Made by a program: the position numbers and the translations under genes. Positions 34,182 to 45,996 of a stretch of 64,000 nt of DNA are shown here, one piece after another (position 1 is the first letter of the stretch; each line of letters begins with the position of its first letter). A model generated the notes under the pieces. That model made no database searches, was not told the origin of the DNA, and saw only the letters and a program-made list of their open reading frames with translations. The stretch comes from Ursus arctos (Eukaryota; Chordata; Mammalia; Carnivora; Ursidae), in NCBI RefSeq assembly GCF_023065955.2, contig NW_026623100.1, positions 14,299,001 through 14,363,000 on the forward strand, in the 5' to 3' direction.

Positions 34182-34879
34182 GGTGAGCCCTCTTCTCAAT
34201 ACCACGCAGCTGCCTAGCTCTCGAGCATTAGAGGGAAGACCAGCATGGTGAGGGGAGGGCTAAGTGAAGCCAGTGACTGGCTTGGGAGGAGAATTCGACT
34301 TCCCAGGAGGGGACTCTCTTCTTGGAATGCCCAAGAGCCTGTGTGACAGTGAGATTGAGTGGGAGGCCACAGCGGCCTGTCAGATGGCAAGCACGCTTCT
34401 GGCCTGCCTGAGGTGGAGGGTGGCTGAGCGGGGCTGGGGGCGTCCCCTAACTCCAAGTATGTGCCTCTTTCTTTCAGCTCCTGAGAATCAGGAACAGAGT
34501 CAACAGAGCCAGGGGCCTTCAGCGGGTGAGGATGGCCAGGATGCAGCGCAGGGCAGAGCCACCCATGGGGACTTCTGATGCCCCAGCCCCGCCTGGCCTG
34601 TTCCCTCTTCACGCTCAGCCCGTGGTCACCGACATGGCTCACACCTTCGTAGTTGTATCGTTTTGGCCCCTCTGCAGGGGCACTGCCTACGTGTCACCAT
34701 CACATTTGCTCCACAGATATGGAGACTGGTGCAGCCAGGGGGCTCTGCATTCATGGCAAAGAGAGAGCTAGAAAGAGACAGAGAGAGAGAGATGAGACCA
34801 AGAGAGAGAGACCTCAACTGAATAACAAGAGACCTTACTGCTAACTCAATGGCTTAGTTTCTCTGTTTGTAACTCCTCC
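34182..34879. other. Unassigned stretch with splice-like exon candidate
   Basis: Overlapping open frames of 104 codons (34264-34578, plus) and 142 codons (34214-34642, minus) have no domain. A 48-base interval at 34478-34525 is bounded by a pyrimidine-rich ag and a gtgag. GA-rich purine sequence follows at about 34765-34815. Confidence 0.4.
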
Positions 34880-35095
34880 CTGAGCATGCCCCACCCCCAC
34901 CTCCTCCCCATCCACCCCTCCCCCATCTATCCCTCCTAACCCCCCACCCGGTCCACCCCCTCCTCCCTGTCGGCCCTCTTCCCCCCCAGCCCACCCTCCC
35001 TCCCCCCTGCCCCCAGTCCTCTCACACCCCCATCCACCGCCACCCCCTCCCGCCCACCCCCCTCCTCCCAGTGCACCCTGCCTGTCTTCCTGGTC
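34880..35095 (-). repeat. C-rich polypyrimidine tract (G-rich on minus strand)
   Basis: For about 215 bases the plus strand is almost entirely C and T with scattered A, in CCACCCC/CTCCTCCC-like units. The minus strand carries many runs of three or more G, giving strong G-quadruplex potential. The 88-codon glycine-rich minus frame here is an artefact of composition. Confidence 0.9.
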
Positions 35096-36134
35096 CCTCA
35101 CCACCACACAGCTGTTTCAACCTAACTCAGGGCTCCAATGTGAACCAACCGTTGATTTGAAAAACACTGCTAATAACCACCGTGGCCCCTTAAACAAATG
35201 TCATTATCCACAGACAACAGACACCAACACACATATGTAGAGATAAACACATGTGTGTTCTGTCTCCCAATCATTTTAAATAAACGTTACCACAACACAG
35301 CTCAGCTACGTAGACTTTTTTTTTTAAATCAATATTGCCTCGAGCTAGCAAATAAGGAAGGAAATCACTGGGAAATGCATTATTCATGAGCTTGCCAGAG
35401 TGCTGATGACTGGCAGTGATAAACGTCCCAGAGGGAGCGAGCGGCAGTCAGAGAGCTCGGTATCAAGTCAATCTACCCAGCCTGCTTCCTGTTTTCGGGA
35501 GCAGGGATATCGGCTCTCATCCCTTTTCTCTTCTGCCTCGTTTCAGAGAGTGGGATCTGTGCACCTGTGGGAACTGAACTTGCCTTCTGCTCGGGTCAGA
35601 ACGGTGTGGGGAGCAGGATGGAGCGGGCGGGGAGAGACCCGAAGTCCCGCAGGGGGAGACCCGATGGGAATGAGAGTTCCGTCCTCTGCAGTCCTTCAGC
35701 TCACACCTCCTTGTGCGCCAGAAAGAATCCTTGTCTGCTCTCAAGAATTCTAATTGCCAAAGGGAAATCATCATGGCACAGTAATCAATACAGAGCCCTT
35801 GCCTAATGGAATTCTGGGAGAGGCTCTCAGAAGCCCAAGCACAGAGCTAGTCAGGGATGGCCTGGCTACCTCATCCCTTAGCCTTCCTCACAAAAGCAGG
35901 CCTCCAAACCTGGGGAAAGGAGGAGGAGGAGAGAGGAAGGGCTGGTGGGGCAGGGAAGCCTGGGGCTCCCTCACAGATCCCACACTGGCCCATGGAGTCA
36001 CCTCAGGCAAGCGGCCCATTCCACCTGGGCTTCTGAGCGTCCTTCCCCTCCAAAAAGTAAGAAGTCAGGAAGCCCACAGTGCCAGGAAGAGACTGGAATT
36101 CTTCCGAAGTGTTGCCTGAGCTGGAGTGAGAGAA

Positions 36135-36135
36135 T

Positions 36136-36162
<27 letters not shown>
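36135..36162 (+). repeat. (GA)n microsatellite
   Basis: About 28 bases of GA dinucleotides. Simple repeat. Confidence 0.9.
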
Positions 36163-36167
<5 letters not shown>

Positions 36168-36494
36168 AAACTGAAGAAGAAGGAAAAACTGTCGTGTTCC
36201 AATTAAATTTCAAATGATTAACCACAGACTCATGCATAACGTATATGCACCTGAGAAATGTGTTATGTAGATGAACACAAAGTTCCAAGGAGCACTAGTT
36301 TACACACTGTCACACAAGCAGGGGGTGTGAATCCCAGAACAATAAGCGCTGAGCCCAAATAAGACATGGAGATCACTGGAAGAGGGGACAATGCGTCACT
36401 TCTAGTCCTGCCGAAGCAGCTACAATCATTTTTGATAAGCCACTGGAGGAAAGTAAGAGTCTGTTGTCTGGTACAGTTTCTTACAAACCCCCTG

Positions 36495-36508
36495 CCCCCC
36501 CCCCCCCC
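36495..36508 (+). repeat. C14 homopolymer
   Basis: A run of 14 C. One of six C (or complementary G) runs of 11 or more in the right half of the window. Confidence 0.9.
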
Positions 36509-37329
36509 AAGACTCCTCGCAGGCTGGGAGGCTGGGACTTGTCAGATGGCAGGGTCCATGTCAGAAATCAATGGAAGCAGGTCCCAAAGAAGGGAGTGGG
36601 GAGAGGAACCAGGTCCAAGGTCCAGTCCTCCAGCTGCCCAAGTGGCAAGCAGAGGTAACTGGACTGGCGTCATCCTCTTTCAGTTCTGGCCAAATAGGGC
36701 TCCTGTCTCAGGAGCAGGTAGCTTTCACAAAGCTCATGCACAAGACACATGTCCTCCAGCCTCTGGCCCAGATGTGGCATCTGAGAGGCAGAGCCTGGGA
36801 GCAAGAAACACAGCAGTAACACATTACCCACTGACAACCACGGACGTGCTACGGAAACGGGTCCTCTGTCTGTTTTCTTTCCGGGTCATGAGTCTGGGTC
36901 TGCTGAATATAGGAACGGAGGTGACACACAACAACAAAAATGCCCTCCTTCCTTAAGAGTCCCGGGGTGTACCTGGTGTTACAAAATAGCCTAGAATAAT
37001 AGAACATAAGGGTGGAACAATTTCCCCCTCAGTATAGTCACTAACATACTATGGAATGACATTATTTTGGTTAAACATATATGTGTCTCCCTTCCCCCGC
37101 CCCAAATTTCCTGTCTGCACTCCACCCACACACATACTTTACCGAAACAGAGCTCTAACAGCCCAGGTGGAATGCCCAGATGAAGCTCTTAGAACACCTG
37201 CTTTTCAAAGGCAGCTCGTTCTTTGTGGCTAATTGCTTTAATGGCCCCATTTTTGCACCTTTCCCTTTGCCACATAATTCTGTAGTTGCTTCCATAAAAG
37301 GAGCAGAGTAGATTTCCCCTTCCTTGACT

Positions 37330-37630
37330 CTGAGTTTGGTCATGCACCTTTGTTTGGCTGATAGCAATGACTGTGTGCCAGCTCCCGGCCTGGCCCCAGG
37401 GGCCTGTGGGATTGCTCTTGCTCTCTTCCGCCTGTGCCACTGCGGCAAGAACATGCGCAGGCTAGCCTGCTGAAGGATGAGAGGCACATGGAGCAGAACT
37501 GAGTCCCCCAGGTGCCCCGGCCCAGACCAGCCTAGATCAACCGAAGGCCAGTCAACCACCAGACATGTGCGTGAACAGCAGAAGTACCGGGTTGACTCCC
37601 AGGGGACCCCAGAGGGGTGAGCAATACACA
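37330..37630 (+). repeat. Ancient interspersed repeat, same family as 56.6-57.0 kb
   Basis: Words such as aggctagcctgctgaaggatgag-like, ggcacatggagcagaactga, aggccagtcaaccaccagac and atgtgcgtgaacagcagaag are typical of a common mammalian repeat also recognisable at about 56.6-57.0 kb in its other half. Family name not recalled with certainty. Confidence 0.6.
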
Positions 37631-37759
37631 CTTATTGTCGTAGGCCATTTAGGTTTTGTGGTTGTTCGTCATGTATCATGCAGTATTCAGAGGAAACAGA
37701 AAACTGGTAATGTATAGTAAAAAGAACAGGAGCCCGTCATATTTATGTTCCACTCCTAC

Positions 37760-37940
37760 CTCCGCCGTTTTTCATCTCTGCGAACCTGAGCCCGCTACAC
37801 AACTTCTTCACTTTAGCCTCCTTGACGATGGAACAAATAACCTCGGAGTGTGATTATCAGGATTAATAAAGACAGTATATGAAATTCCTAAAATAGCATC
37901 TGGCACATGGTAGGTGATGGGTAAACGATGCTTCCTTTAC
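37760..37940 (+). repeat. MIR element, sense
   Basis: gaacctgagcccgctacaca, cttcttcactttagcctcct, cattaggattaataaag-like and catctggcacatggtaggtg follow sense MIR order. Confidence 0.75.
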
Positions 37941-40444
37941 CTGGAATCCTTTACCTGATGCACAGAACTTCCATCTGAGGCTAAGCAGTTTGGTGTCTTC
38001 ATTTACAAACCTGGACAGTCTGGAGTCCGAGCTCACCAGGATTCCCTAGGCACAGCGTCCGTCCCAATGTACATGTGGTTAGCAGCCCACTGCTACACTT
38101 AGTGACATAGCACAGACTTCTCTCCAATATTCCAATGTCTGTATCAATGGTCTTCTACAGCCTTTTCAAAGGTCGCAGAGGAACCCATTCAGTGAACACA
38201 CCATCATTTATTTTACCATTTGGGATTTTTCCATCATTTTTTTCTCACTGAATATGAAGTAAATGTATATTAAATACGAAGATAGATGAGGTGATAGAAT
38301 TGTAAAATAGCATATAATGAACAAAAGAATAGCAAAGGGAAGACAAAGTCTTTAAAACTGACATTCGAAATAATGGCCCTGCATCATCAATGAACACTTA
38401 ATGTCTCTGCAACAATTCTATTAAAGAAGCACAGGTAATATATTCTTGAAGACTGTCTATTCTGAATGGTTAAAATAAAAGCTTTGCTGTCTACAGGAAA
38501 AAGCCACAGTTGTCTGAGAAATGTCATTTCTGAGGTGCACCAAAGCCAGATAATTCAGATCTGCCTGCGGATTCTTAAAGAGAGGGCAAAGAGGAAGCCC
38601 AGCCTTTCCAGATTTCAAGAGTTCTGATTGGTGAGATTTGGTTATTAAAAACAGCATGATCCCCATCCCTCTAAACCCACTTTTATTCCTGGTCCTCTCA
38701 GTCCGTAAGACAAACAACAGCCGCTGTATGGTTCCAGAGAAAGGAGCCTGCCTTTCTTCAAAGCCCTCTGTGAGCTCACGGTCCCCTCAAAATGCCATTC
38801 CCCTGCTCTCTGAGCCTTCCAGTGGAAATAGTGGGTAAGTCTGAAAACAGCCGTGGCCAACTGGTCACCATTAGCAGATCCCTCACTCCTGGAGGAAGTC
38901 ATACTGGCCTTTAGCGGAAGTCCATTTCCAGTTATTACCACTAGACAAATGGCTTTTAAATTACATCCTAAACGGCTAACAGGCCATTTGTCTTTTTAAG
39001 TAATGGCACAGAAATACTGTATTACCGCCATTCTAGCCTTGCAAAGGGGGTCTGCCTTGTAAGCGGGAATGCGGGTAGGTGGATAGGAAAGAGGCCCAGG
39101 ACACAGAAACATTCAAGGTAGGATGGGATCTGATCCAAAAAAGCAGGAGGCTTTTCTAGAGTCAAATGGGAGCGTGCACACTGGCGAGACCTCTGAGAAG
39201 GCAAAGCTGAGGTGGCTTTTCCTGGAAGCTGTCCAGATCGACAGAAAGTACTGGAGCTGCACTTCGGGGATGAGAAAGGTGAGTGTTGGGAGCACTGGAG
39301 CAGAGGGAGACAAGGTTGGGCCACGGCTGTGACCAGGCCTCGACCACCAGCCTAGTGTCTGGCTATACCCTCACACATGCAACCTCGGGAGCCATGGGCT
39401 TCCTAAAGAAGCAGCCAGAGGCCCAGCCAGCTGTGACACGGCTGCTCTGGCTGTAAGCTCGGCCTCTGCGCTTCTGGCCTCTCCCTCACCGTGCTTGGGA
39501 GGCCTTAAAAACAAGGAAGCGCTACCTCCACGGGGCAAGGCGTTAACTCTGTGACATGTTATGAATAGGGAAACATTAAAGAAGGAATTCCAGCATTCCT
39601 CCCCCATGCTCTAAAGCCTTTGTTTACCTTATTAGTTGAGGCCTGTCAGTTCCCCCATGAGCTGACAGGTCTGGAGGGTGAAGGAAGCTGTCACCACATG
39701 GTTTCCACGCTGACAGTCTGTCTCGCCTCCGTTTCAGCACACAATCTGCCTCGAGGCACCAAAGCACGCTACATCTTTCAGACTGCGGCCTCCCCGGGGC
39801 CTGGCGGGACCAGATCCCCCAGTCTGGAGCCCAGAGAGTCCCACAGAGGGGCCTCTGGGTCTGCTGAGAACAAAAAGCTGCCAGCTTTCAGGGATGAAGT
39901 TATCACCTCACGCGGCTGGCCTCGCCCCTTCCTGGGGAGGAGGCGCTGCTTCTGTGTGACTTCCTCCCTCCTGCTCTCCCACGAGATCTCAGGTCCCGTC
40001 CTTCACGAAGCAGTCACTGCTGTTTCAGATGCCCTGTGACTAACTTCACGTCCCTCAGACAGGAGCTACGCACTCTTAGACATACTCACCATCCAATGAG
40101 TAAGCATCACTGATGTTTAGGAGAGTTGATTTTACAGAGATAGTTTGAGGGGGGAACCACAATTTCTAGATCGGAACAAGCATGGACACATTAAGAAATA
40201 AAATGCAAAATTTGGATGCATTGTTTCCGATAACACAGAAGTCCAAGACATTTAACTCTTATGGAATGGAGCGAAGCCCCGAGATTCCCTGGGTTTACGT
40301 TTCTACTCTTCTTGGATATTAGGGATGCTTTGATGAAAAGTTCAAGAACCACTTCCTAATGTGAAAAGTTACAAAATTGTTCCCATTATCTAGTTTCCAG
40401 TAAGTCTAAGAAATATGTCCATGCCTCAAGTTCTTCATTTATAG
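37941..40444. other. Unassigned stretch
   Basis: No gene is recognised. Frames of about 100 and 139 codons (39022-39324 minus, 39620-40039 plus) lack domains. Local CpG density rises at about 39740-39970 but is below island level. Confidence 0.4.
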
Positions 40445-40645
40445 CAATAATATAATAATATTTATATAGCAGGCTCTGTTCTAAGCACGTCATATGGATC
40501 ATCTTCTTTAAATATGGTTGCCACCCAATGAAAAGAGAATCATTATTACAGCTGCTCAAGGAGGTTAAGTGATGTGCCCAGGGTCAGGCAAATTCACCAT
40601 GGTGGGACCAAGATTTAAACCCAGTTAGTGTGACAATAGGCCCTT
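40445..40645 (-). repeat. MIR element, antisense
   Basis: atagcaggctctgttctaag, gaggttaagtgatgtgccca, gggtcaggcaaattcaccat and ggaccaagatttaaacccag in antisense MIR order. Confidence 0.88.
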
Positions 40646-41829
40646 TTTTCTTAGCCATTCATCTACAACTGACTACAGAATGAAAGGGTTGGATCAGGTG
40701 ATCTCAAAGGTGTCTTACAGCTATGCACTTCAAGGGCTAAAGCACAAGCAACATGAACAAAGAAAAAGAAACCCTTTCTTATGAAGACAAATCCAAGATG
40801 GACACGTCATCCTTAGTTTATTGTCCTCCACTTTTCGGTCGGTGGGCATTTTGTGCTGGCTTCACTATTAGAACCAAGTTATGCAAAATGGAATTCAGAA
40901 GGGATTCCTACAGCGGGCTCAGAGGACAGGGATCCCAGGGGCTCTCCAAGGCATACACAGTGCTGCAGTAGAACCGATTTCTGTAGAACGGGAGTGGCTT
41001 CTTAGTAGCTGCACCCACCAAGAAAGCAAATGGGGGAGACAATAATTGAGTGACAAACGTGTGATGTGAAAGGAGGCAGCATAGCTGGAGAGTGGACCCA
41101 AGAAGAATGCCTGTCTTCCTATGGGGTCCTAAGGGACTCTGAGCAAAATGGCTCTGAAGGAAGGGACATCTGGTACAAAAACCTATCTTCCTTCCTCATC
41201 TAAAAGCTACTTCTTAGCCCAAGATGCTGGCCCCAGGACGCTACCCTCTGGGCCTGATTTTATATAAAGCACATTAAAGGCAGGTTTGATCCATTGGATC
41301 AAGGGAGGAAGCAGACAGCTGTGCAAGAATCCAGGGGAAGAGAAGACCAGGGGTGAGGAGCCTCAGTTAGAAGATGTGGGCAACGGAGGAGAGGGCCCAC
41401 CAATCTCATGTTATATCGACTGCTATGGGTGGCAGCAGAGGGCACAGGCTGAATATCTGAGAACATGGAGCTTTTCTTAGCATTGACTTGAAGGCTCCCT
41501 TCATCCCCCACCACACCCACCCCCATGAACAGTTACTGGGCTTCAGCTGCCTCTTCCCTGCAGCAGCTCAGGACTTGCCAAAGTACACCGCTCAAGATTA
41601 TGCTCCCAAAGGACCAGGTACCACAGGGTCAAGGATGTGCAGGGAAGATCTTCAAAATATTTAATTATTGGTATGACTTGGGCACCAACCAATCAGAACA
41701 GGGTTTCTCACCAGGGTTTCTCTTCATGTTGAGTCCCTTCTACTTTTTAGTTTTAACCTTCAGGGTCACCCCTTTGTGTGGGGCAGCAGTCACCCTTTAA
41801 CTTCTTGGCTGTGGATCTCCCCCACTGGC
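40646..41829. other. Unassigned stretch
   Basis: No gene or clear repeat is recognised. Confidence 0.4.
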
Positions 41830-42295
41830 ACACAGCCACTCTCCCTGAATCCCTCCTCATGCCCCACATGCTTCTCTCAAGTCCTAGCCTCTTCGCAGCT
41901 AAGGCACATGACCCACACATCACTCATTGAGACCTCTAAGTGGTCACCTAAGTTCTACCCCCTGGAAAGTGCCCTCTCCTTCCTTCATGGGCCATGTCTC
42001 CTTGTGCTGAGCTCCGTCTGTGCGTTTCTGACTCCAATAATGCTTCCTTCTACCCCACCCAGCCTTGTGGGCATCTCTTTCAGAACACGTTAGTCTGGAC
42101 TCAGCATCTGACATTACGAAGCTCCACTCTTTTCTCAACATTGCCCTACAGTGTCCATTTCACTGCTTCGTCTGTTAGTTCTGCCACCCTACTGGAGCTG
42201 TATGCTCCTTGAGGGGCAGGGGCCAGGCTCCGGTTCCTCTTGTAACCCCATAGTGCCCAGGGGCAGGACTAAACACTCTGCTGGAGTTCAACAAC
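41830..42295 (+). repeat. LINE-2-like fragment
   Basis: The succession ctccttccttcatgggccat, ctcaacattgccctacagtg, ctggagctgtatgctccttg, aggggcaggggccaggct and tagtgcccaggggcaggac follows L2 3'-end order (…ctgtaagctccttgagggcaggg…). Diverged. Confidence 0.6.
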
Positions 42296-42344
42296 CATCT
42301 AGTGAACCAAGTTAACTGGGGCCTGGATACAAGGCCTGATCCTG

Positions 42345-42403
42345 ACAGGGCAATCACTTCTATCTTGGAGCCTCAGTTTCGTTATCTGTAAAATGGGAGG
42401 TTG
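42345..42403 (+). repeat. MIR fragment, sense
   Basis: tcttggagcctcagtttcgt followed by tatctgtaaaatgggaggtt is the conserved core of MIR, cut short by the MER5-like element that follows. Confidence 0.6.
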
Positions 42404-42405
42404 GA

Positions 42406-42596
42406 CTGTGGTTCTCAACCCTAGCATCACATTGGAGTCATGTGGGAACTTAGAAAAAGTCTCAATAACCAGGACCTACCCCAGGGCTTCTGCTTGAATA
42501 GTGTTGGGTGGGATTGGACATCAGGTTTTGTCCTTTTTTTTTTTTTTTTAAGCATTCCAGGTGATTCTGATGTGCAGCCAAGACAGAGAACCACTG
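42406..42596 (+). repeat. MER5A-like non-autonomous hAT element
   Basis: Terminal inverted repeats ctgtggttctcaa (42406-42418) and gagaaccactg (42586-42596) bound a body with ttggagtcatgtgggaac and ccaggtgattctgatg. This is the layout of MER5A, a short hAT-Charlie derivative. An internal T-run (42533-42549) is probably a later expansion. Confidence 0.85.
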
Positions 42597-44934
42597 GATC
42601 CGATCATCCAAACAGTCCCGTGCAACTCTGTGATTCCATGAGTTGCACCGAATTCAATGCTATTCCAAGTGAGGTCACCGCTGAGAGAGGGTCAGGTTTA
42701 AAACTGCGGACTCACAGTGGGGAGAGACCACCGGTGGGCTCGAGGTTGGTCATCACCTATTCCCATGTCAGGTCCTCCTCTGGGGCTGTTCTTAGGTGAT
42801 ACTTATTCCAAAGGACCCTTAGATGCTGAATGAAAGGGTTAAGGCCTCCCCCAAATCCACCCCCTCAACACATTACGTGCTCTTCAAAGTGTCAAGAAAA
42901 GTTCAGGATTGCTTTTGGCAGGTTGTGCCAAAATTCTTGCCTGAACATATTGGATTATAAAATATGTGGATATGACAAGCATATCTGACAGATCAGTTTG
43001 CCTCATGCTAAGATGATGTTTAGAAGAAAAGACATGTTTTTTCACTGTTGTGGTTTAGAGTTTTTTGGTTGTTTTGTGTGTTTCCTAAGTGTTTTCATTC
43101 ATTCCTCCTTCTGGAAATATGGTCCTGACTTTGAGTTGTGACATCGATTAAAAACTAAGCTAATGAAAAAGCTAAACCCAAGAGAGCACATTAAATGCCA
43201 CTTAGGGAAGTTGGTTCCGGCTCCTTTTCAAAGCCAAGTCTTGGACACCAAATCATCCTCAATTATAGACCTTCATTTTCCCTTGTATAGAAAAGTCTTC
43301 TCGTAACTCCCCCTCATTGTAGGGCTGCATAAATGGGGCATATTCATATTCTTTCTCCCTCTCTTTCTTTCCCTCCCCCTCTCCCTTACGTGTTGAAACA
43401 AGCATAGTAATTGCATTACCAGATTTTCAGGATTAACTTTTGGTTCAAGGAGAAGAGCTCGGTTTGAGCGTGTATCTGTAATTAGAGGTGGTAGAGTAAT
43501 TAGCTGCACACAGTTCGACTGTCTACAAGGGGCCTAGAAGACAGGTCTATTTGTTCTGTTTCATCAAACAATTTAATCAAACAGGAGTGCCTTGCTCACA
43601 GGCCTCGCAGAACAAATATTTGCTGATTGATTGATTCATCAAACAACTGGTCAATTCAGTTCAACCAGCTTTGCTGTCCAGTAAGCCAAGGAAAGAAAAA
43701 TAATTGACCTAAGTCTTTCACTTTTCAAATGGCTGCTTTGCTGCCTTACAGAAACAACTACAGCGGGGCACACGGTGAAGGTGCTGAAACCTGCTTCTTT
43801 CTCTTCTGTTCACGTCTTTCCAAAATAAATAGCATTTAAAAATTAACAGGCTTCAAAATGAACCTCAGTAAGAAAACATACAAAAGACTTGCATCACTTT
43901 GTCTCCGTCGAGGCCCACTTCTCCCAGCAGCCTGTCTCCTTGGGGTCCAGGTGCCGCCCATCACTGTGAGGAGCTTAAGTCGGCACATCCCTTGGGCAGA
44001 GCAGTCTTGACCCACCGAGGCAGCCTCTCAGCTGCCAGGAGAAGATGCAGCCATATCACCGGGAATCTGGTGGTAGACATGTCACCAGCATTGAGATGCA
44101 AAAAGAACAACCCAGACCAGATGCTGGTGTCATCTCCCCCCCCACCCCACCGCCCCCGGAAGCCTCTGCTTTCTTTGTCACTCACTAGCCGACTGTCCTG
44201 ACTGCCTAGAAGCCCTGCTCTGCCCTGCTTGGCCCTGCTCTGTGGGTAGAAATTCCTGGTGGGGAGTGAAGTGTTTCCACACACTTTATTTTCCATCCTG
44301 GAGCCACTGACCAAAGGCGATTTGTCTCTGTTGGGTCCAGAAGAAAGAAGTTTGCCCCACAGCAAGGCAAGGCTCCAGCTGTGCACAGAAATGCCTGCCC
44401 GGAGGCTCTGTGTGGAGGCTGAGGAATGGCAGGGAGGCAGTTTTCCATGAAAAGCAATTTAAAGTGACATGATGTTAAAGGCCAGGGTCCAAAAAAAGGC
44501 AAACAGCCCATCACCTGTGAGTGATCTCCTGAGCTGGGTCACATTTTTAAAAAATCCATCTCACAAATCGCCCAGTGTTTAACTTGAAGTCCATTTGTTA
44601 ATTTGGTAAACACTGACATGATATTGACAAGATGACTCTAATCCAGGCAGGAAGGAAGTATCCGGTGTCAGGCAGCTTCAGGCCCCTGCTCTAGTCCCTC
44701 CTCACCTGAGGGTCGGGAGGGGGTAGTGACAGTTCAGACAGCAGGTGGAAGAGCCAGGGGAGGCAGGGCTCCTTAACCCTCCATGTGCCAGGACGCTCTT
44801 GCTTGTGGGAGGGGGAGGAACTCTCAGAGCTCCCTGCTCTCTCAGCAGATAGAGCAGTCTACCATTTTACAAGGCACGTCTTACATTCCCTGACTAATTA
44901 AATCACCAGGCCTGACCTATGGGACAAGATACGA
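42597..44934. other. Mostly unique stretch with candidate conserved element
   Basis: No gene is recognised. About 43385-43700 is repeat-free and rich in TAATTA/TAATTG-like cores and attgattgatt. It is a candidate enhancer. Frames of 100-141 codons at 43899-44514 lack domains. Confidence 0.4.
43385..43700. promoter_or_regulatory. Candidate conserved non-coding element
   Basis: Repeat-free, complex DNA holds several homeodomain-type cores (agtaattgcatt, ctgtaattagagg, gagtaattagctgc, caatttaatc) and repeated gattgatt words within about 300 bases. Conservation and activity are untested. Confidence 0.35.
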
Positions 44935-45315
44935 ATGTTAATTTTTTGTGTCAACTTTACTGGGCCATGGTTCCCAGATACTGGGTAAAACATTATTCTG
45001 GATGTTTCTGTGCAGGCGTCCTTTGGATGACATTCACATTTACATTGGCGGACTTTGAGTAAAGCAGGTTACCCTCCATAATGCAGGTGGGCCTTGTCCA
45101 ATCAGTGGAAAGAATAGAACAAAGAGCGACTTCGTGTGAACCAGAAGGCATTGCGCCGGCAGACCTCCTTTGGGCTTGGACTGCATCTCCTCCCTGGGTC
45201 TCCAGCCTGCAGGCCTACTCTCCAGATTTTGGATTTGAACCTGTACCATCACATGAGCCAATTCTTTAGAATACAGTTAGTTCTGTTTCTCTGAAGAACC
45301 CTGACTCATATACCG
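44935..45315 (+). repeat. Ancient interspersed repeat (family not named)
   Basis: The ordered words tttgtgtcaactttactggg, ccagatactgggtaaaac, attattctggatgtttctgt, tttgagtaaagcaggttacc, caggtgggccttgtccaatc and ctctgaagaaccctgactca mark a well-known, widely dispersed mammalian repeat. I do not recall its family label reliably. Confidence 0.7.
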
Positions 45316-45738
45316 GCAGTGTTATCAACCCCATCTTATGGATTAGGAAACAGCTTCAGTGAGAACAGGAACCCAAACTAGGTCACTGCCATGTAAACTG
45401 ACCCCTCGGAGACAGTGTGTCAGGGCTGTGTCCTCACCTGGTCACTTTGCCAGTTAGAAACATGAAAGCCCAGGGCTGGGAAAGAACCGCAGAGTCAGGG
45501 CTCTGGCCTCTACCATTAGACAAGCATACGTTTTGATCATATCACTTCTGTTCTTAAAGATTTCTGGGTACATAATCCCACCCCCTGAACCCCATTTCTT
45601 CTTCCTCCATTGATGATTAGAGCTACTTTCTCTTATAATTTAAACCCATTTTTCTTAGTGCTATCAACCACGTGAGGAAAATGCTGACTGTGAAGTTTAG
45701 AGCAGGAGCCCTCTGTGAACTGAAAGACAACTTAAAAT
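45316..45738. other. Unassigned stretch with MIR-like wording
   Basis: No gene is recognised. The part to about 45530 may be a degraded antisense MIR (accccatcttatggattagg, aaactaggtcac). Confidence 0.4.
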
Positions 45739-45996
45739 AGCACATAGCGGGGCGCCTGGGTGGCTCAGTCAGTTAAGCATCCAACTCTTGGTTTCAGCTC
45801 AGGTCATGATCTCAGGGTCGTGGGACTGAGCCCTGCGTGGAGCTCTGTGCTCAGCACAGAATCTGCTTGTTCCTCTCCCTCTGCTCCTCCCCCCACTCAT
45901 GCGCACACACACTCTCTCTCAAATAGATCAAGAAATAAAATCTTATAAAATAAAATAAAATAAAATAAAATAAAATAAAATAAAAAAGCACATAGC
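45739..45996 (+). repeat. CAN-SINE, sense, with TSD and (TAAAA)n tail
   Basis: The head ggggcgcctgggtggctcag is at about 45749. The tail is an extended TAAAA array (about 45942-45986). The direct repeat agcacatagc lies at 45739-45748 and 45987-45996. Divergence suggests an older subtype than the gtggcacagcgg copies. Confidence 0.93.

Larger units (their letters stand above)
35096..37329. other. Mostly unique stretch
   Basis: No gene is recognised. It contains a (GA)n at about 36135-36162 and a C14 run at 36495-36508. A 196-codon plus frame at 36366-36956 is the longest in the window, but it crosses the poly-C tract and shows no recognisable domain, so I treat it as chance. Confidence 0.45.

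Noticed and set aside
34841..35107. Glycine-rich 88-codon minus-strand frame
   Set aside because: It is a direct result of the polypyrimidine tract. No real protein features.
36366..36956. 196-codon plus-strand open frame, longest in the window
   Set aside because: It runs through a C14 homopolymer, has no recognisable domain, no promoter context and overlaps other frames of similar length. GC-rich random sequence explains it.
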